NCBI GenBank assembly: GCA_022885665.1
Contig: JAGQDJ010000086.1
Coordinates: 149,774 to 213,773 of the forward strand
DNA length: 64,000 nucleotides
Direction of reading: 5' to 3'
Source of the DNA: Triops longicaudatus
Lineage: Eukaryota > Arthropoda > Branchiopoda > Notostraca > Triopsidae
Both the position numbers and the translations under genes were made by a program. Below are positions 1 to 11,200 of the stretch, piece after piece; positions within the stretch are counted from its first letter, which is position 1; each line of letters starts with the position of its first letter. A model generated the notes under the pieces. The model ran no database searches and was not told the origin of the DNA. It saw nothing but the letters and a program-made list of their open reading frames with translations.

Positions 1-1295
1 ACTTCATTGTCCACATGGCATGTTAAATTACTCACAGTAAAACTGCAATTTAAAAGGATTGACATATTTGAATCCATTGCGTAGTGTGAGGATTAAATCA
101 AGTTTCTTCAACCGATATTCACAGGTTTTATTCGATCGTTCTTGTGTTTTACGCATATATATTTGTGTTGGAAACGGAGAAAAGCTTGTTGGGTTTCAAC
201 TTGGAGGCAAACGAATAGCTTTGTTCTGTCCGTTTTAGCTCACTTTCTCCTTCTATGCCACATTCAGGAATGGACTTCAAATAATACTTCGCTAAGAATT
301 TTTTAACTCAGCCCCAGTCAGTTCATTTTTAAGTACATTCAGAGAAAAGCTTAAATTTTATTTCAATAGAAAAAATGGAGTGAAATAAGTTAGGTAGCAA
401 AATGAATTGGCCAAAATTAAAGGCTATGGTGGACGCTAAAAAGCTTAGGGCCGTTGTCCAAAGATGGCAGGTCAAACTGCATATGCTCTGATTGAAGAAT
501 TTGCGCGTACGATTGTGCAAATAAGACAGGGGAGAGTGTTAGGGGGCCTGGCTACGGGCCTGAAAGAAGGGTCAGTTTTTCACAAGTTTCTTGCCGGTTG
601 ATTTAGTACATATAAAGGGAATGTGATAAAACTTATATATTGAAACTCGTTTATACGTTAATTAGTTAAATGACTGCGAGGACTTTAAAAAAAAAATTAT
701 AACGTTTCCAGCATATGCTGTAAACTAAATGTGAAAAAAATTTGTGAAAACTTAATTTTCGCACAGTCGTCCACAAAAAGTCAACCGTGAGAGCCCGTGA
801 AGTTTGACCTGCCATTTAGAAACGGACTCAGTTATTAATTGTCCACCGTGGCCGTAGAGAGCTTACTTTAATGGCGCCAACACTGGAGTGGATGGATGGG
901 ATAGGCCAATGATGACGCCTAATGTTTTAGCAGTAGGGAACATAGCTAAAATTGATGACACAAGAGGGGATGGGGTCCAAAAATGGCGAACTTTTGATGG
1001 CGCCATTAAAGTACGCTCCCCTACATGAAATAAATGGAATGTAGATTAAGTTTGCCTAGTGTGCCTTATAATATCTTGACTTGCTTGGTTTCGTGTTGGG
1101 ACCTGTTTGAAAAAATCCGAATAATGACTGGCAAAACACCGATTAAATCTCATGGTGGACTAGGATGGAATAGGTGTTACTTTGAGACTACGCTAATAGG
1201 AGATAAACGAGTGTAATGTAGTATACTAGTAGAAAACTTCATCCGAGCGTTGTTATGAGTAAACTAACGGTGTCATTTTTCTTTGTATCAAGCAG

Positions 1296-1520
1296 TTGTC
1301 AGCCCAAGCGGCCCACGAGCAGTTGCAGCGGCAGATTTTGATGGAAAGAGAACGTTTCCCGCATCCTGGTCCGCCCCAGCCGGGTCCAGGGCCTATGCAT
1401 CCTCATGCGCATCCTGGTTTGATGGCTCAGCATGAGGAGTATCTTCGGCAGCAACAACAACGTGAGCGGGAGATGAAAGTGCGGGCTTTGGAAGAAGCTG
1501 CCAGGGCTGGGCGACCGTAA
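1296..1520 (+). CDS. C-terminal exon of a probable Atrophin/RERE-like (Grunge) corepressor (partial gene)
   Basis: A 74-codon in-frame segment follows a splice acceptor (AG at 1294-1295, or 1291-1292 one codon earlier) and ends at TAA 1518-1520. It is rich in Gln, Glu, Arg, His and Pro, with AAHEQLQRQ, a MERERFPHPGPP stretch, a Met/His/Pro linker, and a final block EEYLRQQQQREREMKVRALE. Such terminal coiled-coil charge runs resemble the end of insect Atrophin (Grunge), a nuclear receptor corepressor; the match is from memory. All earlier exons would lie upstream of this window, so 1-1295 is read as intron and contains no other convincing exon. It could instead be another Gln/Glu-rich nuclear protein. 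Confidence 0.5.
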   Translation: MSAQAAHEQLQRQILMERERFPHPGPPQPGPGPMHPHAHPGLMAQHEEYLRQQQQREREMKVRALEEAARAGRP

Positions 1521-4241
1521 GAGGCGAACGAACGCGAGGAATCTCATAGTTTTTGACAAACCCCCGTCTTTTATGCCTATAATATACTTGTACATGAAAG
1601 CTGGGGATTTGGCTACAAAAGAAATTCGAATGTCATTTTTCAGAGAAACTGTCATGTGCTTTTTTTTTGGAGAAGGAAGGGAATTGGTTCAGTTTTCTTT
1701 GATTATAATCTTGTTTTCTATGGTGAAACGAAAGGCTAAACTGGAGAGGGAGGGAGGGAGAACAAAAAGAATGAATAACATGTTCATACCATTGTATCAT
1801 AGTTAGAAGTGTGGGTGTGTATGCGTGAGGTGACATGGATAGAATAAGCACACTTGCAAAAGTTGATGGTTATAAATTATAAAACCTTTTTAGACACGGG
1901 GAATTGTGTATTGTCGTATTACAGATTTAAGCGTAAGTGAGGAAACTTCAGCGGCCAGTGGACGAATTAAGGGGATGTCGTGCTTCAGAATGCTGAGAAA
2001 ATTATATGGCAATCTTGGTAATACGGTATTCCGCGCATATTTGAGATGCACTGCCGACGTTTTGAGTTCGACTTTGTCAGCTCCATATTACTGCTCAACG
2101 AGCTTCAGGGCGAATTCAAAGACAGTGCTTGGAGCGCGACTGGTGATCAAGTTACGTATAAAGCAAATACAAGTGTGAAAACTAAACTTGATTTGTAACA
2201 ATTGTTTGATTCACATTAAGCACCAAGGCGCAATATAGGCCAAGGATAGGGTTTATATACATTTAACGTTATTACTTTATATGGAACAGAAAATGCCCGT
2301 GTATGTTTCAACTTGATCGGCTCGCGTACAGCGATTTTTTTCGGCCGCGTGTAAAGAGATCTTGTCGCAAAGGAGTCTTCTTGCATTTCATCCGAGAATA
2401 ATAAAAGCGCGAAAGGGGACCCCTAGCTAGGAAGCTTTACCTAGTTTAGTGCAATATTCTGTTAGTGCTGAAGCTCAAGTAACGAAGGTAAAACTACCAA
2501 AAGATAAAGAACGGAAAGTTTGGAAATTAACTTTTCAATTTCCATAAAGGTCAATTCGACTTTTTCCTTCAGTTCGCCAGTTGATGGATTGAAGATAGGG
2601 TAGGTCACCCCTGCTCTAATGCCTAATGACAAAGATGCTAAAGACATCACTAAACATACCAACACAGGAATGTCGGAATGTTTAAACATGCGACATATGA
2701 CACAAGTCAATAAGCATGGGCGTCTGTCGCGTGTTTCGGAGCACCGACAGCCCGCCGTAAAGCTATCGTAAGACTCCTGGCCAGCTGAGCTTCAATAGCG
2801 GTTGTGCCGTAAATCGGAGTAATTTCTAACGAAAAAGGAACAACTATTGTCGTTTTTCTTGACTATGTCGGCTACTAATATTTAAATAAAAGCAAAAAAA
2901 AAAATAATAATAATATCGGCTCCATAGATTGTTCAGCAGAATGATACAAACCTGTTACTTTCGACTTCACTGTAAAATCACTGGAGTATTCTATTTTCAA
3001 AGTTGGTGTTCAAAGTTACCCCAAGACGCGTATAACTTTGAACGCAAACACAGAATTGCAAAGAAAAATTAAGAAATAGTATGTTGGCGGAAAATTTCTC
3101 CTTGACGTTAGTGTGAATCAATTGAACACTGTCGACCATTTTCTTGCAAGAAATTGACTTCGGTTATCTTAGCAAAAAATATGAATGAAAAGTGGTCAGT
3201 AGAGGAAGAGCTTTTAACGCCTTATAACTTATATTTCTTTACACTTTGCACTTGATTGCGTTTCCATTGTTACAGCTACTGCTTTGGTTTTGTCTGCGGT
3301 GTTTCAATTGTGAAGGGAGGGGAGGGGTGAATTTTTAGTTGAGTTATCATGCGTTTTCTTCGCAAGTCGCGTCCCCCCTAACCCCTTCTCGCTCCCCAGC
3401 TAGCTCTCGGAACAGCCATAACACAGGAAACGGGTTGAAGTTCCTTATGTAATTCTAACATCGAATTTGCATGGAAGTAAAATGTTACAACTGCATTTGG
3501 ATTCGGGTAACAAAAAAAACTGATCGATGAAGTATCTTTGTGGGTAAACTGGAGCCCCTAACTGTCCTAGTTTTCTTTGGGTAGTGAAAATCTGTAAGAT
3601 GTTACCCCATGAAGATGGTACACGTGAAGTCTGTGACTTTTTTAGACTTAGTTTCCATAAATACTGGTAACAATATTGCGTACGTCCCACCCCCCTGAAC
3701 CGTAATCCTGCGTAAAAAACATGTAAGTTCTTAACTGCCCCCCTCCCCCCCAGGGGATGACCAAGTGCCAAGAGGAGTTACTCTTCACTACGCCCCTCAT
3801 CATGAGCACCAATTGTTTGAGGCCACTGCACACAAATGAAACGAGGGTTTAAATTTTATAAAGCGTGCAAGCTCCGTTTAATAAAATTTTCATGAAGACC
3901 GTAGTACTGGTATACATGTGATAAATAATTTGACAGTCTTCTTTCCACGAAAGTAAGAAACATAATATCTTTCTTTCAAATTTCGGCAAAAATTACTTAA
4001 AGCGACAAAAACTGGACATGGACAAAAACTACGATCAACGCAAAAGTAGGACTGCGACGGCAGGAATACACAAAGAAACAGAATATAAGAGTGTCCAATC
4101 TTTTCATATAACGCAATGTCAAAGGTGTGACATAATATCAAACGGGAAGAGCATAAAACAGTTTAGCTTTTCATTCCTAAGGAACGCGCGAAACACTCGA
4201 GGAACTCATGGCACGGGCCTCAAAGGCTTAGCGTGTTATAC
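1521..4241. other. Non-coding stretch with one dispersed-repeat copy
   Basis: This follows the Atrophin-like stop and should begin with its 3' UTR. It holds no convincing exon. The only structured part is the repeat copy at about 2895-3620. A short minus-strand frame (2462-2689) has a hydrophobic start but no further support. Confidence 0.5.
2895..3620 (+). repeat. Dispersed repeat family, copy A
   Basis: About 0.7 kb that aligns by eye along most of its length with 61060-61800, and more weakly with 22290-23060 and 47580-48560. Shared landmarks in order are: a block near 2930 (TTCAGCAGAATGATACAAAC); an internal inverted repeat around 3009-3045 (TTCAAAGTTA...TAACTTTGAA); GGCGGAAAATTTCTCCTTGA near 3090; ACGCCTTATAACTTATATTT near 3217; a CATGCGTTTTCTTCGC block near 3348; and an end near GTGAAAATCTG...GTTACCCC at about 3588-3606. 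No coding capacity or clear terminal repeats were found, so it is an unclassified non-autonomous element. Confidence 0.75.
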
Positions 4242-4443
4242 CTGCCCTTCCAAACTTTCCTCATTGAAGACTCGACGCAAATCCGTGGCCGCTATGCTTC
4301 GCATACTCCGAGAGCGCTCGAATAGTGAAGGCTCGGTGTAAATGGGTTCACTAGGATCCTCAAACACCCGTCGTGACTGGTTGGTGTTAGGAATATCAGT
4401 CGAGTTATCTTCATTTCCGTTTACAGCAACTTCTGTCACGTAT
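4242..4443 (-). CDS. Orphan coding-like exon of an unrecognised protein
   Basis: On the minus strand an acceptor (AG at 4445-4444) opens a frame of about 67 codons with protein-like composition. It includes VFEDPSEPIYTEPSLFERSR and SIAATDLRRVFNEE. It either reaches a stop at 4236-4238 or is spliced at a GT at 4241-4240. The EPIYTEP segment resembles a tyrosine-containing cytoplasmic tail motif, which is inference only. No neighbouring exon could be linked to it, and it is downstream of the nompA-like stop on the same strand, so it belongs to a separate, mostly unseen gene or is a chance frame. I do not recognise it. Confidence 0.35.
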
Positions 4444-4640
4444 CTATTTACCGAGAAAGTTCAAAGTTGTTATAACTATTTTGGTGTACAGAGTCCTATG
4501 ACTAAAGCAAGCTACTCAAAGCGGCCGCTAGACGTATATGTTGTTCACTCTTACATAAGTAAGTCACATGTGGTAAGCAAAGGGTTAATTATTTCTTGGC
4601 ACATTTTTGCTGAACACCGCATTGTTTACGACTACTGTAA

Positions 4641-4762
4641 TGCTGGATTTACACGCGGACTGTCAGTGTGTCAAAACACTCGACAAATGACACACGCTCA
4701 TAAGAAAACGCTTAGGAGTGTCGTGTGCTTCGACACGCCGAGAGCCCAGTGTAAATCCAGCG
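4641..4762. mobile_element. 122-bp MITE with TAA target duplication (PIF/Harbinger-like)
   Basis: The ends are inverted: GCTGGATTTACAC on the left and GTGTAAATCCAGC on the right, 13 bp perfect. Direct TAA repeats flank the element at 4638-4640 and 4763-4765. The interior is partly self-complementary, with repeated GTGTGTC/GACACAC-type segments. A 3-bp TAA target duplication with short inverted ends is typical of PIF/Harbinger-type MITEs. It has no coding capacity. Confidence 0.7.
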
Positions 4763-5026
4763 TAACATATAAAGTGACTAGTCAAATTACAGAGCTAGTT
4801 AAGCTTTCCCTAAAAATCAATTTAAAAGAAATCTACGAAGAGATACATACAGTTCCTAACCTTGAACCAACAAAACTCCCGATATATTTTATTAGCCAAA
4901 TAAGATATATGCAGCACGGCAAAACATTGTTACGGACTTTTGTCTAAGAAAATGGACGCTTAACGTTAACGAACCCTTAACGACCTTGGAAACCCGCCCT
5001 AGCTTCTGTTACTATTTTTATTGTGG

Positions 5027-5032
5027 TCGCCA
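5027..5032 (-). promoter_or_regulatory. Candidate polyadenylation signal for the nompA-like gene
   Basis: AATAAA on the minus strand about 200 bp past the TAA at 5230. It is the first such hexamer I noticed downstream, and is suggestive only. Confidence 0.35.
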
Positions 5033-5229
5033 TTTACCTTGGTTCGAAGCCACGTGCCGAGCCTGACATAAAGAAAAGATTGCGCACAGAGGGCGCTTGT
5101 GACGGCGCGCGGGAGGAGGGCGTGTTTTGATTCGTCCAGCGTCCTGGAGCTGTGGCGTCAGCTTGGGCATTTTTTAACTTTAAAAGTCTATGGCGTCTAT
5201 TTAAGAACAAAACATTAAAAGGCGCAACT

Positions 5230-8200
5230 TTAAGTGTTTATGACGTTATATAGCGTTCCCAACCTGAAACACAGTCCCGCTAAGCAAGCAGCCAGCAGCA
5301 TGATGCACAAGAGCAAGACCAAGGCAGTAATCAAACCGTAATATTCCGTGCTTGATAGGCAAACTTCGGGTTGTTTCAAAGCAGCTAATTCCTCCGCGGG
5401 AATGTCGTCTCGTCGGCTGTAGACTTTCAGCATTTCCATAACGAGCTCTTCTTCTGCGTCTTCCCCAGTAGTTTGAGTCACTTTGCCGCTTTCTGTAGGC
5501 ACATTTTCACCTGCGGCGCTACTTACTTCCGCTGACGACGCGTCACGCCGTCTACGCCCGTATGATTGCAGAGATCCTCGGCCAGTATTGCTGTTGCAGT
5601 AAACCTAAATTCAAGACACATAAATCAGTTCTGAAACATTATTGCCAAAGCACTATTTAAACAAATATAGAAAAGGAACACGAGAATACCGGTTGACAGC
5701 CTCCGCGACACGCTCTGACGGTAGCTTCAAAAACTAGGAAGTTGGACTCAGGAATCTTAAAAGCGTTAAACCGAGCTTCCAAACCATCCAGATCGCGGGA
5801 TTTATCCAAAGCCGGGAAGATTCCATCATCGACGGGACAACTGAAGTTACAGTCATATTGTCAACACATTGTCATATTATATTAAATTCATTTAATCGTT
5901 ACCGAATGTTAATTTATTAATATAATTATAAGTTATTAGAAACATAACTTATCTTCCTGTCTTATCTCGTCTTATGCTTTTTTTGGGTTATTTTTGTGTA
6001 TAAAAATTAAGTTACCCAAAGCGGTCGATCAGCTGTACACTACGACCAGTGTAGGGATCTTTCGCGATCACATTTGTAGCGAAGATATCATTGACGAGGT
6101 TGTAACCCGCCAAGGACTCCAGACGGAAGGTTAGAGGATCACCAACAGCGATGGTAGTGGTGGGTCTGCCTTGGTAGAGAATCATGAGCCGCACGCGAGA
6201 GTCTAGAATGTTTTGTGCCGGCAAGTACTCGATGGGCGTGGGGCTACCAGACCTAGATCGCGATTTCCAGCTTGAAATATGTGTACAGTTTTTCAAATTT
6301 GTGAAGCAAGATTGACGTACCCAGCGCCGATGTATCCCGAAGTGACGACTGCTTCACCAGGGCCTCCAAAAAGACATGTTAAGTTGTAACGTTTATCTCG
6401 TGAAGTTTGGACCATTTCGCTGAACTGCACCACAACTATGTTGGTCAAAATGTCGCCATACTGTAAAAGTGGATATTTCTTGTTTTCAGTTGAAAGTGAC
6501 AACTGGTGGTAAACGTACTTTCCGTTGAGGTAGAGTCAGCAATAAAGAGGGTACACAGCAATAAAGGTTTTATTTGACTTTCCTTTTGTATTGGATACTG
6601 TGCGTTGATATAGGATATTTTATTGATCCGAAATATTACGGGTGCTTTGCTATATTTAGGAAAGTGGTGCGAGGCAACGCTAAGTTAGGAGATACCTATA
6701 TATTCTAATGAAGATGATACGCAAAAAAGAAAGTCAAACTTTGAAAAGAAAAATTTCAGACAAGAGTTGCGTGGGTACCCCTGTGCCAAGGGGGATAGGG
6801 TTTTTAAATACTCCCCATCTTAATTTTATAATGGTAAGCATACGCGACTGCCAAGTGTCCAAAAAATTGCCTATGAACCGAAACTTCATAACACCCCACG
6901 AATCAAAATTCCTGTGCGTGGGCTTCTCCATAGTATCAGAATTGGTACGTGGTTAAAAAGGGAAGAAACCATTGGTGAGTAGGTACATGGGTTTAAATTT
7001 CGTTGCTTACCTTTTGGGTACCGCAGTCAGGATAGCCACGTGGGCCGGTGATACGTAGTACGCTATTAGTACCGCCTGTACCACGGAAGAAACATCTATC
7101 GTAGTAACCGTAAGTGTAGATGCGTCCGGTGAAGCCATCTGGTGTTCTTAGAGTAAACTCCATGCCGTCTTCATTGCAAGTCTGACTGACATCTAGGCAA
7201 TCGGAGCCGCCATAACTGCGCTCGTAGAAATCGAAATCGCTGTTGGTCTCGAAATACGAAGGGTTCGATATATCCAAATCCTTAGAACCCCGGTCACTCA
7301 GTTCACAGTTTTCGTAGTCTCGACCAATGTAGTTACTCACAGGTGGGCTCAGTAAACGACTGAATGAATCAAAGTAATATTAGGAAAAGTAAAATAAATT
7401 GCAGTAAATCTCAATATACTTAGTAAACTCGAAAAACATTCCAATTTTTACTTAAGGTTTATGAAAAATTTGTACCGAAAAGAATAAAAACGCTAGTAAA
7501 GAGTTAAAAATATAAATAATAAAAGTTAAAAAAAATCAGAAGAAAACTGTGTAACAAATTTATATAACGATATTAACGATATTAAATTAAAAATATGAAA
7601 ATACGTTTAGCAATTTAATTATCAAATCATTACAAGGAGAAATTTAGAATAAGGAAGAATATGACAACTTGTTCACGGTGAAGAGTAAGACGCATAGTAC
7701 TTAAAATTAAAGCTGACGCAAGCAAAGTCGCGTGCATTTTGGCATTCGCGTTCACACTGTAACAAAGAAGATGCCTGCAGGTAGCGCCGGACGTAAGGAC
7801 GGCGAATTCTAATCCTTGTACCAGCCTAGGTACATTTTAAAAAAGGAAATTTTAATGTAATGACGTCAAAAAACTGTAAATTAAGAATGTCAGCTTTGGT
7901 CACCTGGCGGAATCCGTCTTCTCTGCCACCGCAACGCTCGCTCACAGGGCGGAAGGAACCTCCTCCTAACACTCCGCCTGCTCCTCCTCCGAAAGCACCA
8001 CTTCCAAATGAGCCACCTCCAAAGGACCCACCTCCGAAAGACCCACCTCCAAAAGAGCCTCCACCAAAACTCGAGGAGCCACCTCCCCCAAAGGAACTGA
8101 AACTACCTCCTCCGCCTGGAAAATTCGATGCTCCTCCACCGAAAGATCCAGAGCTGGAAACTCCTCCGAAAGAACCGCCGTAATATCCGTCATCTAAAAT

Positions 8201-11200
8201 TTAATCAGACATTGCATTAAACTCTGTTCGAAATAAAAGTACTGTTGAGGGTTCGAACATGCAAGAGCAAACAGTGACGTGCAAAAGTACACTAACGAGT
8301 GAGGTAGTTACGTAGAATTGTTAGTTTTGTTACATAGTTCAGAAGTCTCAACACGAGTTCCAGTACTGTCACTAGATGGCGAAGTTAATGAAGTCATAAC
8401 ATGCGGAGCAATAAAAGATACGATGCATGTTTGGGAACGCAAAAAAAAAGCACCTGTGTTGACCCCAGCAGCTACAGCTACCTGCTGGGGTGGTAGGGTG
8501 AGGGGTTCCAACTCCTGGATACTCGAGTACGTAAAGTTGACCTGAGCGCCCTCTACAAAAACGTTTCAAGTGCTGAAAATCGTACACACACAAACAGTAC
8601 AACTTAGACAAAGTAATAATGAAATAAATAAATAAAGGAGGAGAAAGGGATTAAGTTGTAAGCGTGCGCCACACTCAAAGAAAAACTCCCAGTGCCGTCA
8701 CGCCGCCAAATAGAGGAACTACATTGGCAGATCGAGAGAGTAAGGAAGAACCTCGGTTGCTGTACGGGTCCAGACCCGAAGAACTCGAACCTGAAGCAGA
8801 TGAACTCGGATACGAAGGGTAGACAGACGGGCGGTCGCCAACACCGCCAATGTTACCACTGCTGCCAAAGCCAATTGGACGATTTACGGATGTACTGCCA
8901 CCACCACTAATAATGGTGCCTCCTCCTCCGCCAATACTCGTTCCTACGCCACCAAAACTGGAGCCACTGTTACTGTAGGTACTGCCACCTACACTGCCGC
9001 TATAACCTCCCCCTCCAATACTGCCAATGTACCCACCCCCGCCCGAGCTTCCACTATATACCCCGCCTGAGCTTCCACTATATCCCCCCCCAATGCTCCC
9101 GATATACCCACCCCCACCAGGACTGCCACTGCCACCGAACCCTCCCCCGCTTAAACTGCCGCCGCCGTAGCCGCCAGAAGAGGAGGAAAAACCTCCTCCG
9201 CCTCCAATAATTCCACCTCCCCCGCCCGAGGAGGAGGAGAAGGGAATGTTGTTAAAGGAAGTCGAGGACCAAGAGGTGCCACCTAGGTCAAGTCCACCGA
9301 AACCTGATCCGTCAGCTAGAAATATTATCACGAACAAATATAATGCACGCAAACATAAGACATAGGACAATGGTGGTTAGCACGTTCACGACTACCCCGG
9401 GTCCTGACATAAATATGGTTAGACGATGAGAATACCTGACAAACTCTCATAGTAATCGTAGTCGGGATCGTAAACCAGGCGTCCATCTTTCTGCTCGAAG
9501 CGGCTCAAGCGGCAGATTCGGTAACGTTCGCTGTACATGGCCGAACGGCAGCGATAACTTGTCTATAAATGCATTCCTTTTATTTTAACATAATTTCAAA
9601 TGCGATAGACAATCCCTCCACTTACACAATATTTGGATCCCTATGAAATGCACTTTAACCGAATCATCTAATGTGAACTACTATAAAAGTATGTACAAAA
9701 TACTGCAGCTGTCTCAAGATTTGACTTGTTGCCGAGTGGAAACTAGACACTTGCGAGCGAATTGGATTAAGGTACTTTTTAAAGTGTCCGAAGCTTCGAG
9801 ACCGTTATCTTAAAGGAAACCTTTGGGAAGTAAACACGACTATATGCTCTAGGTAACGCTAGGTTTACGTTAGTTGTTATTATGTCGTGCTATTATGTGC
9901 TTGATTGGTTTATGTCAGGATGTGCTAATTCAGATTAGGTTGGGTTAAGCTCGGTAATGTAAGTAAGGTAATTTATTAGGTTAGCTAGGTAGGCTACATT
10001 AGGTGACAACGTTAGTTATGTTAGGTTATCTATTTGAATTAGGTTTAAGTACGCTAGCTAGATTCCACTAAGTTAATTAGGTTAGGTTGCTTTAAATTAA
10101 TTAGAATGCATGAGTTAGGTAACTTGTTAGGCTGGTTAGGTTAGCTTAACTAAGCTATGTTAAGTTAGGCTACGATATCTTACGTAAGGTTAGGTTATAG
10201 CAGGCAAGTTATGTTAGAATATCTCCTTTTGGGTTAATTAGGTTAATTAACGCGATTTGGGAAGGAGTAAGCAAGCTGGCGTGTTACTTATGAGTTAGTA
10301 AATTAGTTTAGTTAGTTATTGTTAATTTTACTTGGATTGTTTCTTAGGTTCGTTAACGAGGTGAAGGAAGTTGTACTGCTTTGATTAAGCTAGTTAACTT
10401 GGTTATCTAAATGAAAGCAAGTTGTCAAACTATGTAAGTTAATTAAAATAGTGTGTCTTTTTACGAATAGTTGAGTGAGTTATTTTAATTACGTTTCATT
10501 CCGCTAGCAAAGTTTTGTAGACTTATGTTATTTTATGTTAGGCTAGCTAGGTTGTACTGTTTGTTTTGTTAATTTCATATACTTAAAGTTTGGTTAGATG
10601 ATGTTAGTTTAGTAGTCACGTTATACTAGGCTACGTATAAGCTAGTTTGGTTAGTTGGATTAATCATATTAGGTTAGTTAGTGCGTCAAGGTGTCATGTT
10701 AGCAAAGCCTCTCCAATCGTAATTAAACTTCGTGCATTTATTTAGAACTACCGTTGCTAGCTTTCTATAACGCCATTATGTGAAAATTTGTTGGGTAAAT
10801 CTCAACTGTTCTTACACTACATCTGTAGTTTAGTTTATAATTGGAAACTCAACTATTGGCAACCGCGTAAGTGGAGGGATTTCTCTATTGTTATGTGTAT
10901 AAACCTGTCTAAGGCATTCGTCGAGACATTCTGCCAGAGTGCGATCAGTAATTTCGGTCTGGAAATCGGAAGAAAGGCGCGAGTTTCGGTAGCGTTGGAA
11001 TGCGGTTAAGATATCCCGTCGGCGTCCGTCAGCATAGAGTGGCGATGTGTCACCCTCACCGCGGCCGTTGGATGGCAGTTCAAGGTTCTGACTGTTGGTG
11101 TCCATGCACATAAGCTCAAAATATTGGTATTTCTGGCCCGTGGCCTGCTGGTTTAACAAATCGTTCGTTTCCAAGTCAGGGTTGTTATAAGAATCCTCTG

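Noticed and set aside
1299..1655. Minus-strand frame over the Atrophin-like exon
   Set aside because: Antisense shadow; the plus strand has the splice acceptor and family-like sequence.
7860..8183. Plus-strand Pro/Lys-rich frame (PPPKDPPPKEPP-type repeats)
   Set aside because: It is the antisense of the Gly-rich nompA-like exon; GGN repeats read backwards give CCN prolines. There are no splice or start features of its own.
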